Counted from the first letter of the stretch, positions 36,840-46,811 are shown. The stretch: DNA of 64,000 bases from Enterococcus faecalis 13-SD-W-01 (GCA_000415185.1 KE351649.1:1-64000); one strand, 5' to 3'. The notes: generated from the letters alone by a model not told the origin. Made by a program: numbers and translations.

Positions 36840-37778
36840 ATGCTTAAAGAAAAAGTTAAGAATCTGCCTATGCTTCCTGGGGTTTATCTCATGAAATCGG
36901 AGGATGGTTCGGTCATCTATGTCGGTAAAGCAAAAAGATTGAAGAATCGCGTCAGCAGCTATTTTCGGCAGAATAAACAACATTCAAAAAAAGTGCTGCG
37001 GATGATCCATCATATCGCAGATTTCGATTTTGTCGTCGTAGATACAGAACTTGATGCGCTTCTTTTAGAATGTCAGCTGATCCAGCACTATCGACCTTTT
37101 TATAACCGACAAATGAATTATTTCAATAACTATAATTATATCCAAATAGCTGAAACAGGCTTCACGATCTCAAATGATCCGACTGCTCAAACATATGGTC
37201 CGTTTCGCTCTTATAAAAAAATACCGACGATTTTACATATTCTTGAAGAAACTTATCAAATGCCTTGGCTTTCGCAAATCAGCTTATTAGCATTGGGTAC
37301 CCAGCTGCCGCAGCTTAGCAACTATTCTTTCGACCAAAAGAAAAAAGAGATCCAAGGGTTGTTTCAAGGCCGAAACAAAAAAATCGTTCGTTATTTAAAA
37401 ACAAGACAAAACCATTTTATCGAACAGTTAAATTTTGAAAAAGCGGCATTGATCCAGGAAGAAATCGCGCTAGTGGAACATTTTATCGCTCATATCCAAG
37501 AACAGAAAAAATTTCTCCGTTTACGGGAAACCATTCTTTCTATGCCGTTAGCTGCAGATGAAACGCAAATAAAACATTACTTGATACAGTTCGGACAAGT
37601 AGCTGATACCATGATTTTACCGGAAGGGATGCCCGCAGATTTTTCTCAAGTCAATAAGCGCTCAGCCGTCTTATCTAGAAAAAGACAGCTTTCAAAAACA
37701 GAAATCGATCCTGTCCAGATTTTGATCAGTTATCAGAAAAAAATAAAAAAAGAACAGCTTGCCTCGATCGCGTTGTAA
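36840..37778 (+). CDS. Stand-alone GIY-YIG nuclease, UvrC N-terminal-like
   Basis: 312 residues. Residues 9-90 form a GIY-YIG nuclease domain (LPGVYLMKSEDGSVIYVGKA, with Arg in KNRVSSYF). A UvrB-binding-like UVR motif (LNFEKAALIQEEIALVEHF) lies around 200-220. There is no C-terminal RNase-H-like nuclease or HhH domain of full UvrC, so the protein resembles Cho of E. coli, which makes only the 3' incision. It could be a helper in nucleotide excision repair. Single gene, divergent from the FASII operon. Confidence 0.8.
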   Translation: MLKEKVKNLPMLPGVYLMKSEDGSVIYVGKAKRLKNRVSSYFRQNKQHSKKVLRMIHHIADFDFVVVDTELDALLLECQLIQHYRPFYNRQMNYFNNYNYIQIAETGFTISNDPTAQTYGPFRSYKKIPTILHILEETYQMPWLSQISLLALGTQLPQLSNYSFDQKKKEIQGLFQGRNKKIVRYLKTRQNHFIEQLNFEKAALIQEEIALVEHFIAHIQEQKKFLRLRETILSMPLAADETQIKHYLIQFGQVADTMILPEGMPADFSQVNKRSAVLSRKRQLSKTEIDPVQILISYQKKIKKEQLASIAL

Positions 37779-37806
37779 ACGCACGTCGGATAAGCTGTTC
37801 TTTTTT
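37745..37806. terminator. Bidirectional terminator overlapping the UvrC-like gene end
   Basis: Arms AAAAAAGAACAGCTT (37745-37759) and AAGCTGTTCTTTTTT (37792-37806) flank the stop codon region. The first arm lies inside the coding sequence. Confidence 0.8.
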
Positions 37807-37819
37807 GTTTGCAAAACGA

Positions 37820-38050
37820 TTATTGGATCAAGTCGTAAATTTCCATTGCAACGATGTCAATGTTGTCAAATTCATATTGTTGATGTGTATCTGCTTCTGT
37901 AAGCTCAAACGTTTCAGTTGTTTTATCGTAGGTCACGGTACATTTCTCTACGCCTTCTTTTTCAAAGCGACGAACTTGTAGCTCGTTGTCAGCTGATTCG
38001 ACCATAGCCTCCAGTCGTTTGATAATAGCGACTAATTGTGAATGTGTCAT
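37820..38050 (-). CDS. ykuJ: YkuJ family protein (DUF1797)
   Basis: 76 residues. Matches the small soluble YkuJ family: an N-terminal helix (LVAIIKRLEAMVE) followed by strands and the conserved FDNIDIVAMEIYDLIQ C-terminus. Function unknown. ATG at 38050 with AAGGGGG upstream. Confidence 0.8.
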   Translation of the reverse strand: MTHSQLVAIIKRLEAMVESADNELQVRRFEKEGVEKCTVTYDKTTETFELTEADTHQQYEFDNIDIVAMEIYDLIQ

Positions 38051-38137
38051 CTCGGAGGTCCCCCTTTTCTTATTTCTGTTATATTGTATCAAAAGCATGG
38101 CTCACTTGCATTGCTTTTTACGAAAAAAACGAGTTTT

Positions 38138-39025
38138 TTAAGAATTTTTCTTTGGTATTTTGCCATCTGGCCACCAAAGCTTAATCAATGCCTGGGTCCC
38201 GTCGTTTTCAAAACCGCTTTCTTCCAATTGTTCATAAAGGATTTTCGCTTGTTTTGTTGCTGGAAGTTCTACATCCATTTTTTCTGCTTCGTCTAATGCG
38301 ATCTTCAAATCTTTGACAAAATGTTTAACAAAGAAGCCTGGAGAGTAATCCCTTTTCAAAATGCGAGGCGCATAATTGCTTAAAGACCAGTTGGCTGCAC
38401 TGCCGCCTGAAAGCGTCGCAATGACTTTTTCTAGATTTAAGCCTGTTTTTTGTGCATAAACCAGCATTTCCGTCATGCCAGTCATTGTTCCAGCAATCAT
38501 GATTTGATTCGCCATTTTTGTGTGCTGTCCTTTTCCGGCTGTTCCGTGCAATGTCACTGTCGTTCCGAAAACGTGGAATAACGATTCTACTTTTTCATAA
38601 GCGGCTTCTTCTCCGCCGACCATGATTGTTAACGTACCGTTTTTTGCGCCTAGATCACCGCCTGATACAGGCGCATCTAAGGCGTCAGCATTTTTTTCTT
38701 TGGCAGTTGCAGCGATTTTTTCTGCTAAAGAAGGCGTACTTGTCGTTAGATCCACGATGACTTTCCCTGCAACATCCGCTGAAAAGATTCCGTTTTTGCC
38801 ATAGTAGATTTCTTCCACGTCACTTGGATAACCAACCATCGTAAATACGATTTCGCTATTTTCAGCTGCTTGCTGCGGTGTATCTGCCCATTCAGCGCCT
38901 TCTTCTACTAAAGCATCTGCTTTGCTCTTTGTACGATTATAAACAGTTACTTGATGTTTTGCACCTAATAAATGGCGAACGATCGAGCTTCCCATCACGC
39001 CAGTACCAATAAATCCGATTTTCAT
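38138..39025 (-). CDS. NAD(P)-dependent beta-hydroxyacid dehydrogenase
   Basis: 295 residues, 3-hydroxyisobutyrate / tartronate-semialdehyde reductase family. Rossmann motif GFIGTGVMGSSIVRHL, substrate motif DAPVSGGDLGAKNGT, and catalytic Lys in GKGQHTKMANQ. The ATG at 39025 has AAAGGAG upstream; the longer frame would run into the bgsB terminator. The exact hydroxyacid is not predictable. Probably a single-gene unit. Confidence 0.88.
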   Translation of the reverse strand: MKIGFIGTGVMGSSIVRHLLGAKHQVTVYNRTKSKADALVEEGAEWADTPQQAAENSEIVFTMVGYPSDVEEIYYGKNGIFSADVAGKVIVDLTTSTPSLAEKIAATAKEKNADALDAPVSGGDLGAKNGTLTIMVGGEEAAYEKVESLFHVFGTTVTLHGTAGKGQHTKMANQIMIAGTMTGMTEMLVYAQKTGLNLEKVIATLSGGSAANWSLSNYAPRILKRDYSPGFFVKHFVKDLKIALDEAEKMDVELPATKQAKILYEQLEESGFENDGTQALIKLWWPDGKIPKKNS

Positions 39026-39045
39026 AGTATTGCTCCTTTCAAAAT

Positions 39046-39088
39046 AAAAAACCTTGATTCTAGTATACGCTAGAATCAAGATTTTTTA
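39046..39088 (-). terminator. Terminator of the bgsA-bgsB operon
   Basis: CTTGATTCTAG ... CTAGAATCAAG stem with a T run on the minus strand. Confidence 0.88.
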
Positions 39089-39101
39089 AGTAAAAAGTTT
39101 T

Positions 39102-40325
39102 TTATCGCTTAAATGAGTTCAATTTTGTTTTGATTCGTTCGATCGATGCTTCTTCTTCTTTGCGCCGCTGCTCTTCTTGGTGATAAATGATCATATCTTG
39201 ATAGAATTCGATCATCGCTTCACCAAAATGCGTAGAAGAGATTTCGTAGAGTTTCGCGTTGAGTACATCTGGATCTCGTGGAATATTGCTGTTTATATAA
39301 TCAATAAGTGCAGAAGAAAAATCTTGATCCGATTTAAATGTACGTCCAAGCGCTGGATGGTCAAACAAACGATTCAAATAAGCATTGCCTTCAACAACGC
39401 AAGGAGTCCCTGATGCCATGGCTTCTGTGTAAGTCAATCCTTGTGTCTCAGAAGTCGAGGCACTGACAAAATAGTCGGCTGCTTTGTAATAAAAAGCAAC
39501 TTCATCATTATCGACTTCTCCTGTAAATTGAACAAATGAAGAGATTCCCAATTCATTGATCAATTCTTTGAGTTCTTCTAAATAAGGTCCTTTTCCGACG
39601 ATCACCAGCCTTGCATTTGGAAAGGCCTTAAGAACCTCTGGAAAGCCGTTAGCGATTGCTTGGATATTTTTTTCATAAGAGATTCGGCTCAATGACAAAA
39701 TCATCAGTTGATCTTTTTCAATGCCCAATTTCTCTCTTAAAGCTTGTGTTTCTTCTACTGTGATTTCTGGTCGTTTGAATTTCTCGATATCGATCCCAGT
39801 TGGAATAACACGCAACGGCGCAATTACACCATAGCTTCTCAACGTATCGATCACACGCTCGCTTGGACAAACGACGCCTGTTGTGTGATTCGCAAAGAGC
39901 CGTGAAAGATATTTTACGTGTGATTGACGCAATACTTTTCCTTTAGCGATGTAATGGAGATAATCTTCGTACATCGTATGATACGTATGGATCACTGGTA
40001 TTTTTAATTTTTTTCCTACAAGTTTCCCTAAGATACCTGCGCCAAATTCTGTATGTGTATGGATCAAATCTAATTCAAGTTCTTTTGCGACCAGGTATGC
40101 ATACCACATGCCGCGAACCACGATTCGTCTATCTTTAAAAGAAACAAATGGTACACTCGGCATTCGAATGATATCTTTTTCTGACTCTTCCGCGTTAGGA
40201 TCAGTCGTCGTGAAAATATGCACCTCATGTCCATGTTTCTCAAGTTCTTCTTTTAATGTTTTGATCGATGTTGCCACTCCACTTACTTGCGGAAAATAGG
40301 TATCGGTAAAAAAGCCGATTTTCAT
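39102..40325 (-). CDS. bgsB: GT4 glycosyltransferase, probable 1,2-diacylglycerol glucosyltransferase BgsB
   Basis: 407 residues. GT-B fold: N-terminal GFFTDTYFPQVSGVATSI, C-terminal nucleotide-sugar site with ETQGLTYTEAMASGTP (EX7E type). In E. faecalis BgsB makes monoglucosyl-diacylglycerol, the first step of glycolipid anchor synthesis for lipoteichoic acid. Gene order bgsA then bgsB is the same here. ATG at 40325 with GGAGG upstream. Confidence 0.85.
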   Translation of the reverse strand: MKIGFFTDTYFPQVSGVATSIKTLKEELEKHGHEVHIFTTTDPNAEESEKDIIRMPSVPFVSFKDRRIVVRGMWYAYLVAKELELDLIHTHTEFGAGILGKLVGKKLKIPVIHTYHTMYEDYLHYIAKGKVLRQSHVKYLSRLFANHTTGVVCPSERVIDTLRSYGVIAPLRVIPTGIDIEKFKRPEITVEETQALREKLGIEKDQLMILSLSRISYEKNIQAIANGFPEVLKAFPNARLVIVGKGPYLEELKELINELGISSFVQFTGEVDNDEVAFYYKAADYFVSASTSETQGLTYTEAMASGTPCVVEGNAYLNRLFDHPALGRTFKSDQDFSSALIDYINSNIPRDPDVLNAKLYEISSTHFGEAMIEFYQDMIIYHQEEQRRKEEEASIERIKTKLNSFKR

Positions 40326-40348
40326 TTTTCTCGCCTCCAAACTACCCT

Positions 40349-41380
40349 TTATTCTTTTTTCGCATACAGCAATTCTTCGCTGTCTAATACTTTTTCATAT
40401 ACTTCTTTTAACTCTTTTCCAATATGTTCAATACTTCGCTCTTGTGCCGTCTGATACCCTTTTTCAACCAGACTCGGGACTTGCTTCTCAACAATTGCTT
40501 CTATTAATTGTGTGAATTCTTCATTTGTACGTCCCATGTAGCAGTTTTCTTTGTCTTTTAACCAACCCTCATAGACAGGGATATCTCTTACCAAAACATT
40601 CTGTCGGCTTGCTAAAGCTTCCAAGACAACGATCCCTTCTGTTTCTTCATAGGATGGGAAAAAGAACAGATCTGCGCCTGAATATGCGCCTTCAATGATT
40701 TCTCCTTTGATATATCCTGGGAAAATCACATTTTCTGGATGATCTTCCTTAACGATTTTCCGAATGTTTTTCGGAATCGAATACATTGGAACATGTCCAA
40801 ACCAGATAAATGTATATTCCGGCATTTGTTTTGCGATTTCGACAAAATCAATGATTCCTTTTCGTTCAAAGAACAAACCGACACAAATCACGACTTTTTG
40901 TTCCGGACTCAAATTAAAATGTTCTCTGAATTTTTGTTCTTTTTCCTGACTTGGCTGATATTTTTCCAAATCGATCCCGTTAGAAACAGCTTTGATTGGT
41001 AATTTGATTCCATAGCTTTCTAACAATTTTTTCGAATATGGTGTCGGCGTGATCAGATAATCTGCTTTTTCATATAAACCAACAAGATATTTTTTCACCA
41101 GCGGCGACAATTGGTTTGATCCAATAAAGGAATTTCTAAAGTCCTCTTCTGTCGAATGCGCATGGTAGACGACTTTCTTGCCCGCTTTTCTTGCTTTGTT
41201 CACCATATTGTGACTATTGATTCCATAAGTATTGATATGTAAAATATCATAATCTTCATTATTGTCTAGCGTATACGATATCCCTGCATCTGTTAACGCG
41301 CGTTTCTGATGATCCAACGCGCGGCCAATGCCGGACTTAGCAAGTATTTTTTCACTCTCGAAATATAATAATACTTTCAC
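40349..41380 (-). CDS. bgsA: GT4 glycosyltransferase, probable diglucosyl-diacylglycerol synthase BgsA
   Basis: 343 residues, GT-B fold with C-terminal EETEGIVVLEALASRQ (EX7E). BgsA adds the second glucose to the glycolipid made by BgsB. A GTG start at 41380 is supported by AGGGGGC upstream; an in-frame start at 41434 would lie ahead of that binding site. Its upstream region is the array of structured repeats, so its promoter must lie within or close to the first repeat unit. Confidence 0.85.
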   Translation of the reverse strand: MKVLLYFESEKILAKSGIGRALDHQKRALTDAGISYTLDNNEDYDILHINTYGINSHNMVNKARKAGKKVVYHAHSTEEDFRNSFIGSNQLSPLVKKYLVGLYEKADYLITPTPYSKKLLESYGIKLPIKAVSNGIDLEKYQPSQEKEQKFREHFNLSPEQKVVICVGLFFERKGIIDFVEIAKQMPEYTFIWFGHVPMYSIPKNIRKIVKEDHPENVIFPGYIKGEIIEGAYSGADLFFFPSYEETEGIVVLEALASRQNVLVRDIPVYEGWLKDKENCYMGRTNEEFTQLIEAIVEKQVPSLVEKGYQTAQERSIEHIGKELKEVYEKVLDSEELLYAKKE

Positions 41381-41455
41381 CTTGCAGCCCCCTTCGTTTC
41401 TATAGTATAACACAGCCTCGAAACTGTCACTCAATCTTAAGCCCTATTTTTATTT

Positions 41456-41578
41456 AGAGGTTGTGAAAAAGCTGCTCAGCTCCGAGCGATAAGATTCTTT
41501 TTTCAAACAAAACGGATTTTCCGCGTTTTGATTGGAAAAAGCTTATCGCCGAAGGAGTTAGCTTCTGAACACCGTTTA
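41456..41578 (+). repeat. Structured repeat unit 1 (complete)
   Basis: Begins AGAGGTTGTGAA and ends TGAACACCGTTTA. The inner arms GCGATAAG...AAAACG and CGTTTTG...CTTATCGC pair around the loop GATTTTC. Outer AGCT and CTCC blocks pair with AGCT and GGAG on the other side. Starts 76 bases upstream of the bgsA start codon. Confidence 0.85.
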
Positions 41579-41580
41579 CT

Positions 41581-41699
41581 AGAGGTCGTGAAAAAGCTGA
41601 TCAGCCTCAAGCATTAAAGAAGAATCCGCTAAAACAGCTTTTCATGTTTTAGCGGATTTTGAGTTAATGCCGCAGAGGCTAGCTTTTGAACACCGTTTA
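41581..41699 (+). repeat. Structured repeat unit 2 (complete)
   Basis: Same ends (AGAGGTCGTGAA, TGAACACCGTTTA). The stem GCATTAA..AATCCGCTAAAACA pairs with TGTTTTAGCGGATT..TTAATGC around the loop GCTTTTCA. Stem sequence unrelated to unit 1. Confidence 0.88.
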
Positions 41700-41701
41700 T
41701 T

Positions 41702-41823
41702 AGAGGTTGTGAACGAGCTGGTCTGCTCGAAGCGGTAAGACTCTTTTTTATTGGGAAATAGCTTTCTATATTTTCCAATAAAAAAGCTTACCGCCGCAGG
41801 AGCTAGCTCGTGAACACCGTTTA
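41702..41823 (+). repeat. Structured repeat unit 3 (complete)
   Basis: Same ends. Stem GCGGTAAG..CTTTTTTATTGGGAAATA pairs with TATATTTTCCAATAAAAAAG..CTTACCGC around GCTTTC. Outer ACGAGCT pairs with AGCTCGT. Confidence 0.88.
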
Positions 41824-41826
41824 AGC

Positions 41827-41944
41827 AGAGGTCGCGAGCAGCATGTCCTGCTTCAAGAATTAAGAGAAGGAATTAGAAATAGCTTTCCATATTTTTAATT
41901 TCCTTCTCTTAATTCCGCAGAAGCAATGCTGTGAACACCGTTTA
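41827..41944 (+). repeat. Structured repeat unit 4 (complete)
   Basis: Same 3' end; 5' end AGAGGTCGCGAG. Stem GAATTAAGAGAAGGAATTA..AAATA pairs with TATTTTTAATTTCCTTCTCTTAATTC around GCTTTCCA. Outer CAGCAT pairs with ATGCTG, a compensated change relative to units 1-3. Confidence 0.88.
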
Positions 41945-41946
41945 TG

Positions 41947-42031
41947 AGAGGTCGTAAACTCAACGCTCTGCTTTGAGCATTAAGGAGGATTTTTCGAAAG
42001 TCGCTTTCCGCATTTCCTTAGATTTTTTTAA
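41947..42031 (+). repeat. Structured repeat unit 5 (3' truncated)
   Basis: AGAGGTCGTAAA, then GAGCATTAAGGA and the loop GCTTTCCGC. The right arm is short, the 3' end is missing, and the unit runs into a T run. It abuts the ptsI terminator. Confidence 0.75.
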
Positions 42032-42033
42032 AA

Positions 42034-42080
42034 CAAAAAAACACCTCTTACGATTCCGAAGAATCGCAAGAGATGTTTTC
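42034..42080 (-). terminator. Terminator of the ptsHI operon
   Basis: Minus strand CTCTTGCGATTC, TTCG loop, GAATCGTAAGAG, then GTGTTTTTTTG. Strong stem with a UUCG-type tetraloop. Confidence 0.93.
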
Positions 42081-42116
42081 TGTTGTTAGCCATTTTTTGC
42101 TAAACGATAAGCTTGC

Positions 42117-43844
42117 TTATTTCACGTATTCGTTAACAAGTTCAACGACTTCTTCCATTGTATCGCATTCATTGATTGCGCGATCTGCAAGTTCAGCCAT
42201 TTTAGTTGTGTCTAAACGTTTCATCAAGCTGCGTGTTTTAAGGATAGATGTTGCACTCATTGAGAACTCATCTAGTCCCATACCTACTAGCAATGGTACA
42301 GCTGTTTGGTCGCCGGCCATTTCTCCGCACATACCAGCCCATTTACCTTCAGCGTGAGCTGCGTCAATCACGTTTTTAAGTAAACGCAAGATTGAAGGAC
42401 TGTATGGTTGATACAAGTAAGATACACGTTCGTTCATACGGTCAGCAGCCATTGTGTATTGGATAAGGTCGTTTGTTCCTACTGAGAAGAAGTCAACTTC
42501 CTTAGCAAATTTGTCAGCAATGATCGCTGCTGCTGGGATCTCGATCATGATACCCACTTGGATAGAATCTGAAACTTCTGTTCCTTCGCTGATCAATTTT
42601 TGTTTTTCATCTTCAAAAATTGCTTTTGCAGAACGGAATTCTTTCAAAGTTGCTACCATTGGGAACATGATACGCAAGTTTCCGTGAACAGATGCACGAA
42701 GCAAGGCACGCAATTGCGTACGGAACATTTCGTCACCTTGTTCTGATAGGCTGATACGCAATGCGCGGTAACCTAAGAACGGATTCATTTCATGTGGTAA
42801 TTGCAAGTAAGGCAATTCTTTGTCTCCGCCGATATCCATCGTACGAACAACAACAGGTTTGCCGTCCATGCCTTCCAATACAGCTTTATAAGCTTCATAT
42901 TGGTCTTCTTCTGTTGGGAAGTCTGGTGCATCCATGTACAAGAATTCTGTACGGTATAGACCGATTGCTTCTCCACCATTATTGTGAACACCTGTTAAGT
43001 CTTTTGGTGTACCAATGTTTGCAGCTAATTCAAAATGTTTGCCGTCAGCAGTAACTGTTTCAGCATTTTTTAATTTTTCCCATTCTGCTTTTTGGGCTGC
43101 AAATTCTTGTCCAGCTTTTTCAAACTCAGCTTTTTGTTCATCAGTAGGGTTCACGATTGCGTCCCCTTCGATTCCGTTAACAGCTAAGATGTCGCCTTCT
43201 TTGACTTTAGCAGTGATCTCTTTTGTTCCTACGATTGCAGGGATTTCTAGAGAACGTGCCATGATGGCAGAGTGAGAAGTACGGCCGCCGATATCTGTAA
43301 TAAATGCCTTTACATATTTGCGGTCTAATTGTGCTGTATCACTTGGTGTCAAATCATGTGCAACAACGACAACTTCTTCGTTGATCATTGAAGGATTTGG
43401 CAAAGTTACACCTAATAAGTGTGCTAAGATGCGTTTTGCAACGTCGCGGATATCTGCTGCACGTTCTTGCATGTAAGCATTGTCTTCCATAGCTTCGAAC
43501 ATACCGATATACATATCTGTTACTTCTTTAAGTGCTGATTCAGCATTTACTTTGTTATCTTGGATATTTTGCTTGATTTGACCAATCATCTCTGGGTCTG
43601 AAAGAACCATCAAATGAGCGTCAAATACTTGCGCTTCTGCTTCACCTAGGCTTTGCGCTGCTTTCTCGCGAATTTGCTGCAATTCTCCAGTAGATTTAGC
43701 TAAAGCATCATCTAAACGAGCTTCTTCAGCTGCTGTATCTTCTACTGTTGCTTTACTGAAAGATAAATCCGGTTGAACTAGCAGGTAAGCTTTCGCAACG
43801 GCTACACCGTCACTTGCGGCAATCCCTTTTAGCATTTCAACCAT
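42117..43844 (-). CDS. ptsI: PTS enzyme I
   Basis: 575 residues. Takes phosphate from phosphoenolpyruvate on His191 ([13 protein letters not shown]) and passes it to HPr. PEP-binding residues in [14 protein letters not shown] and the C-terminal MCGEMAGD with the active-site Cys are present. Its start overlaps the ptsH stop (TAATG). Serves all PTS permeases, including the EIIC of this window. Confidence 0.96.
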   Translation of the reverse strand: MVEMLKGIAASDGVAVAKAYLLVQPDLSFSKATVEDTAAEEARLDDALAKSTGELQQIREKAAQSLGEAEAQVFDAHLMVLSDPEMIGQIKQNIQDNKVNAESALKEVTDMYIGMFEAMEDNAYMQERAADIRDVAKRILAHLLGVTLPNPSMINEEVVVVAHDLTPSDTAQLDRKYVKAFITDIGGRTSHSAIMARSLEIPAIVGTKEITAKVKEGDILAVNGIEGDAIVNPTDEQKAEFEKAGQEFAAQKAEWEKLKNAETVTADGKHFELAANIGTPKDLTGVHNNGGEAIGLYRTEFLYMDAPDFPTEEDQYEAYKAVLEGMDGKPVVVRTMDIGGDKELPYLQLPHEMNPFLGYRALRISLSEQGDEMFRTQLRALLRASVHGNLRIMFPMVATLKEFRSAKAIFEDEKQKLISEGTEVSDSIQVGIMIEIPAAAIIADKFAKEVDFFSVGTNDLIQYTMAADRMNERVSYLYQPYSPSILRLLKNVIDAAHAEGKWAGMCGEMAGDQTAVPLLVGMGLDEFSMSATSILKTRSLMKRLDTTKMAELADRAINECDTMEEVVELVNEYVK

Positions 43845-44110
43845 TATTCAGATAATCCTTCTTTCTTCATTGTTTCTACGATAGCTGCCATTGCGTCTGC
43901 TTCGTCAGCACCTTCAGCTGTGATTGTTACGTCAGAACCTTGACCAACACCTAAAGACATAACGCCCATGATTGATTTCAAGTTTACTGATTTACCTTTA
44001 TACTCTAGATTGATATCTGAGTTAAATTTGCTAGCTGTTTGTACTAGTAATGTAGCTGGACGAGCGTGGATCCCTGTTTCTGCTACTACGTTAAATTCTT
44101 TCTTTTCCAT
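43844..44110 (-). CDS. ptsH: Phosphocarrier protein HPr
   Basis: 88 residues with His15 (TGIHARPAT), phosphorylated by enzyme I, and Ser46 ([11 protein letters not shown]), the HPr-kinase site that makes HPr a CcpA partner. First gene of the ptsHI operon. AAGGAGA before the ATG. Confidence 0.97.
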   Translation of the reverse strand: MEKKEFNVVAETGIHARPATLLVQTASKFNSDINLEYKGKSVNLKSIMGVMSLGVGQGSDVTITAEGADEADAMAAIVETMKKEGLSE

Positions 44111-44209
44111 ATTGATCGGTCTCCTTTAAGTGAGTGTTGTTTTTATGTGAGGGTTTTCTTTTTTAGTAGTTTAAAACGCACTAAACAAGTTCAACCCTTT
44201 CATCTGTAA

Positions 44210-44238
44210 AGATTACCATTTTTTTTTATTAGTTACAA
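44210..44238 (-). promoter_or_regulatory. Promoter of ptsHI
   Basis: Minus strand: -35 TTGTAA (44238-44233), 17-base spacer, -10 TAATCT with a TG two bases upstream (44215-44210). The leader is about 100 bases. Confidence 0.65.
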
Positions 44239-44303
44239 CAGTTTTCATTTAAATTCGGGTAAAAACTCCATGAGTAAATCTCATAGAGTGCGAAACAAAT
44301 CAC

Positions 44304-44357
44304 TTGATTCTTCCTGTATATTTTGTATAATAGCCTTAAAGGTCAGTAATGGTCAAA
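44304..44357 (+). promoter_or_regulatory. clpE promoter with CtsR operator
   Basis: -35 TTGATT (44304-44309), 16-base spacer, extended -10 TGTATAAT ending at 44331. Just downstream GGTCAGTAATGGTCAAA (44341-44357) matches the tandem CtsR heptads RGTCAAA-NAN-RGTCAAA with two changes in the first heptad. Heat-shock repression by CtsR is expected. Confidence 0.8.
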
Positions 44358-44482
44358 TAAGATCAGCTGTCTTTTTTATGTTTAAAAATATTATAAGGTT
44401 AATTAAGGGTTATTCTTTTACCTCATTAAATAGGAGATGTAAAATAATCATGAACCCATTTTTTGAAAGGACGTGAAGATCC

Positions 44483-46720
44483 ATGCTTTGTCAGAACTGC
44501 GGAAAAAACGAAGCAACTATCCATTTATACGCAAACGTCAATGGACAAAGAAAACAGCTGGATTACTGCCAGAGCTGTTATCAAAAACTTAAAAATCAAC
44601 AAAATGGAGGTCTGACCAATATGGCCCAAAATGATCCTTTTGGTTTTGGCAGCTTAGATGATTTATTCCGATCTATGTCACGCCAAATGCAGCAAGGCAA
44701 CAATTACGATCAAACGCCCCCTACTCAATTCGGCGGCGGAAATAATTTCAATGGTGGACAACCACCGCAACAAGGAACACCAAGCGGCCTTTTAGGCGAA
44801 TATGGTATCAATATCACGGAGCAAGCACGGCAAGGAGATATCGATCCTGTTGTCGGACGAGACGAAGAAATCAAACGCGTCATTGAGATCTTGAATCGCC
44901 GAACAAAAAACAATCCTGTATTGATCGGTGAACCTGGTGTTGGTAAAACAGCAGTCGTTGAAGGTCTTGCTCAAAAAATCGTTGATGGAGATGTTCCTCA
45001 AAAATTGATGGACAAAGAAGTCATTCGTTTAGACGTCGTTTCTCTTGTTCAAGGAACAGGTATCCGCGGTCAATTTGAAGAAAGAATGCAAAAATTGATC
45101 GAGGAGATCCGCGAATCAGAAAATGTCATCTTATTTATCGACGAAGTCCACGAAATCGTGGGTGCCGGTTCCGCAGGTGACGGAAATATGGATGCTGGCA
45201 ATATCTTGAAACCAGCATTAGCTCGCGGCGAATTACAAATGGTCGGTGCTACTACTTTGAACGAATACCGTATTATTGAAAAAGACGCTGCTTTAGAACG
45301 TCGGATGCAGCCAGTACGTGTAGACGAACCAACCGTTGAAGAAACAATCACGATTTTACAAGGGCTGCAAAAACGCTACGAAGATTACCATCACGTAAAA
45401 TACACAGATGAAGCAATCAAGGCAGCGGCTACATTATCTAACCGCTATATCCAAGATCGCTTCTTACCTGATAAAGCCATCGACTTGCTGGACGAAACAG
45501 GTTCTAAGAAAAACTTGACGATCCAAATCGTAGATCCTAAAACGATTGAGAAAAAATTACAAGAAGCAGAAGCACAAAAACAACAAGCTTCTCAAGAAGA
45601 AGATTTTGAAAAAGCAGCTTATTACCGTGATCAAATCAACAAACTTCAAAAAATGAAAGAACGCCAAGTCAGCGATGAACAAGCACCTGTCATCACTGAA
45701 AAAGACATGGAACGAATCGTTGAACAACGAACAGGCATCCCTGTCGGCGAATTGAAACAAAAAGAACAAACACAATTGAAAAATCTTGCTGCTGATTTAG
45801 AAGCACACGTCATCGGTCAAAACAATGCGATCGAACGTGTCGCAAAAGCAATCCGCCGCAATCGTGTTGGTTTGAACAAACAAAGTCGTCCAATTGGTTC
45901 CTTCTTATTTGTTGGACCAACCGGTGTCGGAAAAACAGAATTGGCAAAACAACTGGCTTATGAGCTTTTCGGTTCAAAAGATTCAATGATCCGTTTTGAC
46001 ATGTCTGAATACATGGAAAAACACAGTGTCTCTAAATTGATTGGTTCTCCTCCAGGTTATGTCGGTTACGAAGAAGCTGGACAATTAACAGAACAAGTCC
46101 GTCGCAATCCTTACAGCTTGATCTTGCTGGATGAAGTAGAAAAAGCACATCCAGATGTCTTGCATATGTTCTTGCAAATCTTGGATGACGGTCGTTTGAC
46201 AGATGCACAAGGTCGAACAGTCAGCTTCAAAGACACGATCATCATCATGACAAGTAATGCTGGTACTGGCAAAGTAGAAGCAAATGTCGGCTTTGGTGCT
46301 GCTCGCGAAGGTGTGACACGTTCTGTTCTTAACCAATTGAACAACTATTTCACACCAGAATTCTTGAACCGCTTTGACGGCATCATCGAATTCAGTGCAT
46401 TATCAAAAGAAAACTTGATGAAGATCGTCAGCTTGATGCTTGAGGAAGTCAATGATATGCTAGCTCCGCAACAATTGCACATCGATGTTCCGGAAACAGT
46501 AAAAGAAAAATTAGTAGACTTAGGCTATGATCCTTCCATGGGTGCTCGTCCATTGCGTCGAACGATCCAAGAACAAATCGAAGACGGTATTGCTGAGTTT
46601 TATCTTGACCATCCAACGATCCATGATTTAAAAGCAAAATTGGATAAAGACGGTAAAATCGTCGTTACTTCAAAACCTGAACGATTAGCAAAAGAAGAAA
46701 ATCCAGAAGCTGCTGAATAA
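44483..46720 (+). CDS. clpE: ATP-dependent Clp protease ATP-binding subunit ClpE
   Basis: 745 residues. N-terminal zinc finger (CQNCG ... CQSC, residues 3-32) typical of ClpE, a Gln/Gly/Asn-rich linker, two AAA+ modules with Walker [10 protein letters not shown] and GPTGVGKTE, and a UVR-like coiled segment between them ([17 protein letters not shown]). Unfolds damaged proteins for ClpP and helps restore CtsR repression after heat shock. The ~110-base leader carries the CtsR site. Confidence 0.95.
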   Translation: MLCQNCGKNEATIHLYANVNGQRKQLDYCQSCYQKLKNQQNGGLTNMAQNDPFGFGSLDDLFRSMSRQMQQGNNYDQTPPTQFGGGNNFNGGQPPQQGTPSGLLGEYGINITEQARQGDIDPVVGRDEEIKRVIEILNRRTKNNPVLIGEPGVGKTAVVEGLAQKIVDGDVPQKLMDKEVIRLDVVSLVQGTGIRGQFEERMQKLIEEIRESENVILFIDEVHEIVGAGSAGDGNMDAGNILKPALARGELQMVGATTLNEYRIIEKDAALERRMQPVRVDEPTVEETITILQGLQKRYEDYHHVKYTDEAIKAAATLSNRYIQDRFLPDKAIDLLDETGSKKNLTIQIVDPKTIEKKLQEAEAQKQQASQEEDFEKAAYYRDQINKLQKMKERQVSDEQAPVITEKDMERIVEQRTGIPVGELKQKEQTQLKNLAADLEAHVIGQNNAIERVAKAIRRNRVGLNKQSRPIGSFLFVGPTGVGKTELAKQLAYELFGSKDSMIRFDMSEYMEKHSVSKLIGSPPGYVGYEEAGQLTEQVRRNPYSLILLDEVEKAHPDVLHMFLQILDDGRLTDAQGRTVSFKDTIIIMTSNAGTGKVEANVGFGAAREGVTRSVLNQLNNYFTPEFLNRFDGIIEFSALSKENLMKIVSLMLEEVNDMLAPQQLHIDVPETVKEKLVDLGYDPSMGARPLRRTIQEQIEDGIAEFYLDHPTIHDLKAKLDKDGKIVVTSKPERLAKEENPEAAE

Positions 46721-46765
46721 ATTTCTATTATGGCCAACTAACAAGTTGTCCATAAAAAAACAGCT

Positions 46766-46811
46766 AACTATGCGGCAAACATGAAGAAACGTTTGCTGCA
46801 TAGTTTTTTTA
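46766..46811 (+). terminator. Terminator of clpE
   Basis: AACTATGCGGCAAAC ... GTTTGCTGCATAGTT stem followed by seven T. Confidence 0.92.

Noticed and set aside
41456-41944. Integron attC site array
   Set aside because: The variable palindromes with conserved ends resemble attC sites, but the ends lack the paired core sites RYYYAAC/GTTRRRY, there are no cassettes between units, and no tyrosine integrase gene is in the window.
41456-42031. CRISPR array
   Set aside because: The period is about 120 bases, the repeats are long self-complementary units, only 2-3 bases separate them, and there are no cas genes. Not a repeat-spacer array.
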